Made by a program: the position numbers and the translations under genes. The notes under the pieces were generated by a model that ran no database searches, was not told where the DNA came from, and saw nothing but the letters and a program-made list of their open reading frames with translations. A stretch of DNA of 64,000 nt from Brachionus manjavacas (taxonomy: Eukaryota > Rotifera > Eurotatoria > Ploima > Brachionidae): the NCBI GenBank assembly GCA_019054805.1, contig JAHQIY010000005.1, forward strand, positions 5,253,501 through 5,317,500. The letters are read 5' to 3'. This document shows positions 63,959 to 64,000 of the stretch, one piece after another (within the stretch, counting starts at the first letter, position 1; every line of letters starts with the position of its first letter).

Positions 63959-64000
63959 CTTGAAAATCGGTTTAAATTAATCTTCATACTTAAAGAAAAA

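Overview
The window is animal nuclear DNA. It is strongly AT-rich, with spliced genes, long gene-poor stretches and many retroelement and DNA-transposon remains. The host genes recognisable from their sequence are TMF1 (golgin), a classical invertebrate cadherin with EGF, laminin-G and catenin-binding parts, a coiled-coil plus death-domain protein, the C-terminal part of ORC3, and three tRNA-Arg(ACG) genes. Introns range from 47 bp to several kb. The combination of extreme AT content, CR1/L2-type and Ty3/gypsy families and a nonchordate cadherin suggests a small invertebrate, perhaps a rotifer such as Brachionus. That taxonomic guess is inference only.

Layout. 1-3.6 kb: AT-rich, with weak coding relics. 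3.6-11.1 kb: broken Ty3/gypsy material on the minus strand (gag-like fragment, RNase H with an internal duplication, RT, protease, gag, a 146-bp LTR). A CR1/L2-type LINE (ORF1, endonuclease, RT) is inserted between its protease and RT. 5583-13540 is one unit of a direct tandem duplication; 13541-21496 is the second, nearly identical unit. Each unit carries LINE, gypsy protease-gag-LTR, an RT relic and the 3' end of TMF1. The duplication junction lies inside TMF1 exon 7 and inside the LINE RT reading frame and joins the two in frame. 21.1-25.5 kb: intact TMF1, minus strand, nine coding exons, 901 codons. 25.5-40 kb: gene-poor, with a degenerate LINE (28.5-29.8 kb), a 22-bp minisatellite (36.1-36.6 kb) and several diverged repeat pairs.

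40.1-49.5 kb: the cadherin gene, plus strand. One huge, unusually GC-rich exon carries nearly all of the ectodomain. A 3.6-kb intron then holds a foldback element with a nested Tc1/mariner-like element. After it come two alternative exons (48613-48755 and 48879-49012), each encoding the end of the membrane span and the juxtamembrane tail, with identical entry and exit phases; using both or neither breaks the frame. The last exon encodes the beta-catenin-binding tail. 50.6-51.3 kb: a 669-bp MITE with an 8-bp target duplication. 53.2-57.05 kb: the coiled-coil/death-domain gene. 58.1-60.2 kb: three identical tRNA-Arg(ACG) genes among small local duplications. 61.1-62.4 kb: two LINE fragments. 62.5-63.96 kb: the 3' part of ORC3 on the minus strand, running off the window.

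The host genes have unrelated jobs (Golgi tethering, adhesion, death-fold signalling, replication licensing, translation), and there is no operon-like organisation. The points most worth following up are the in-frame LINE-RT/TMF1 fusion made by the tandem duplication, the mutually exclusive membrane/juxtamembrane exons of the cadherin, the GC island formed by the cadherin exon, and the family of palindromic elements sharing an ACGTAAA-rich core.
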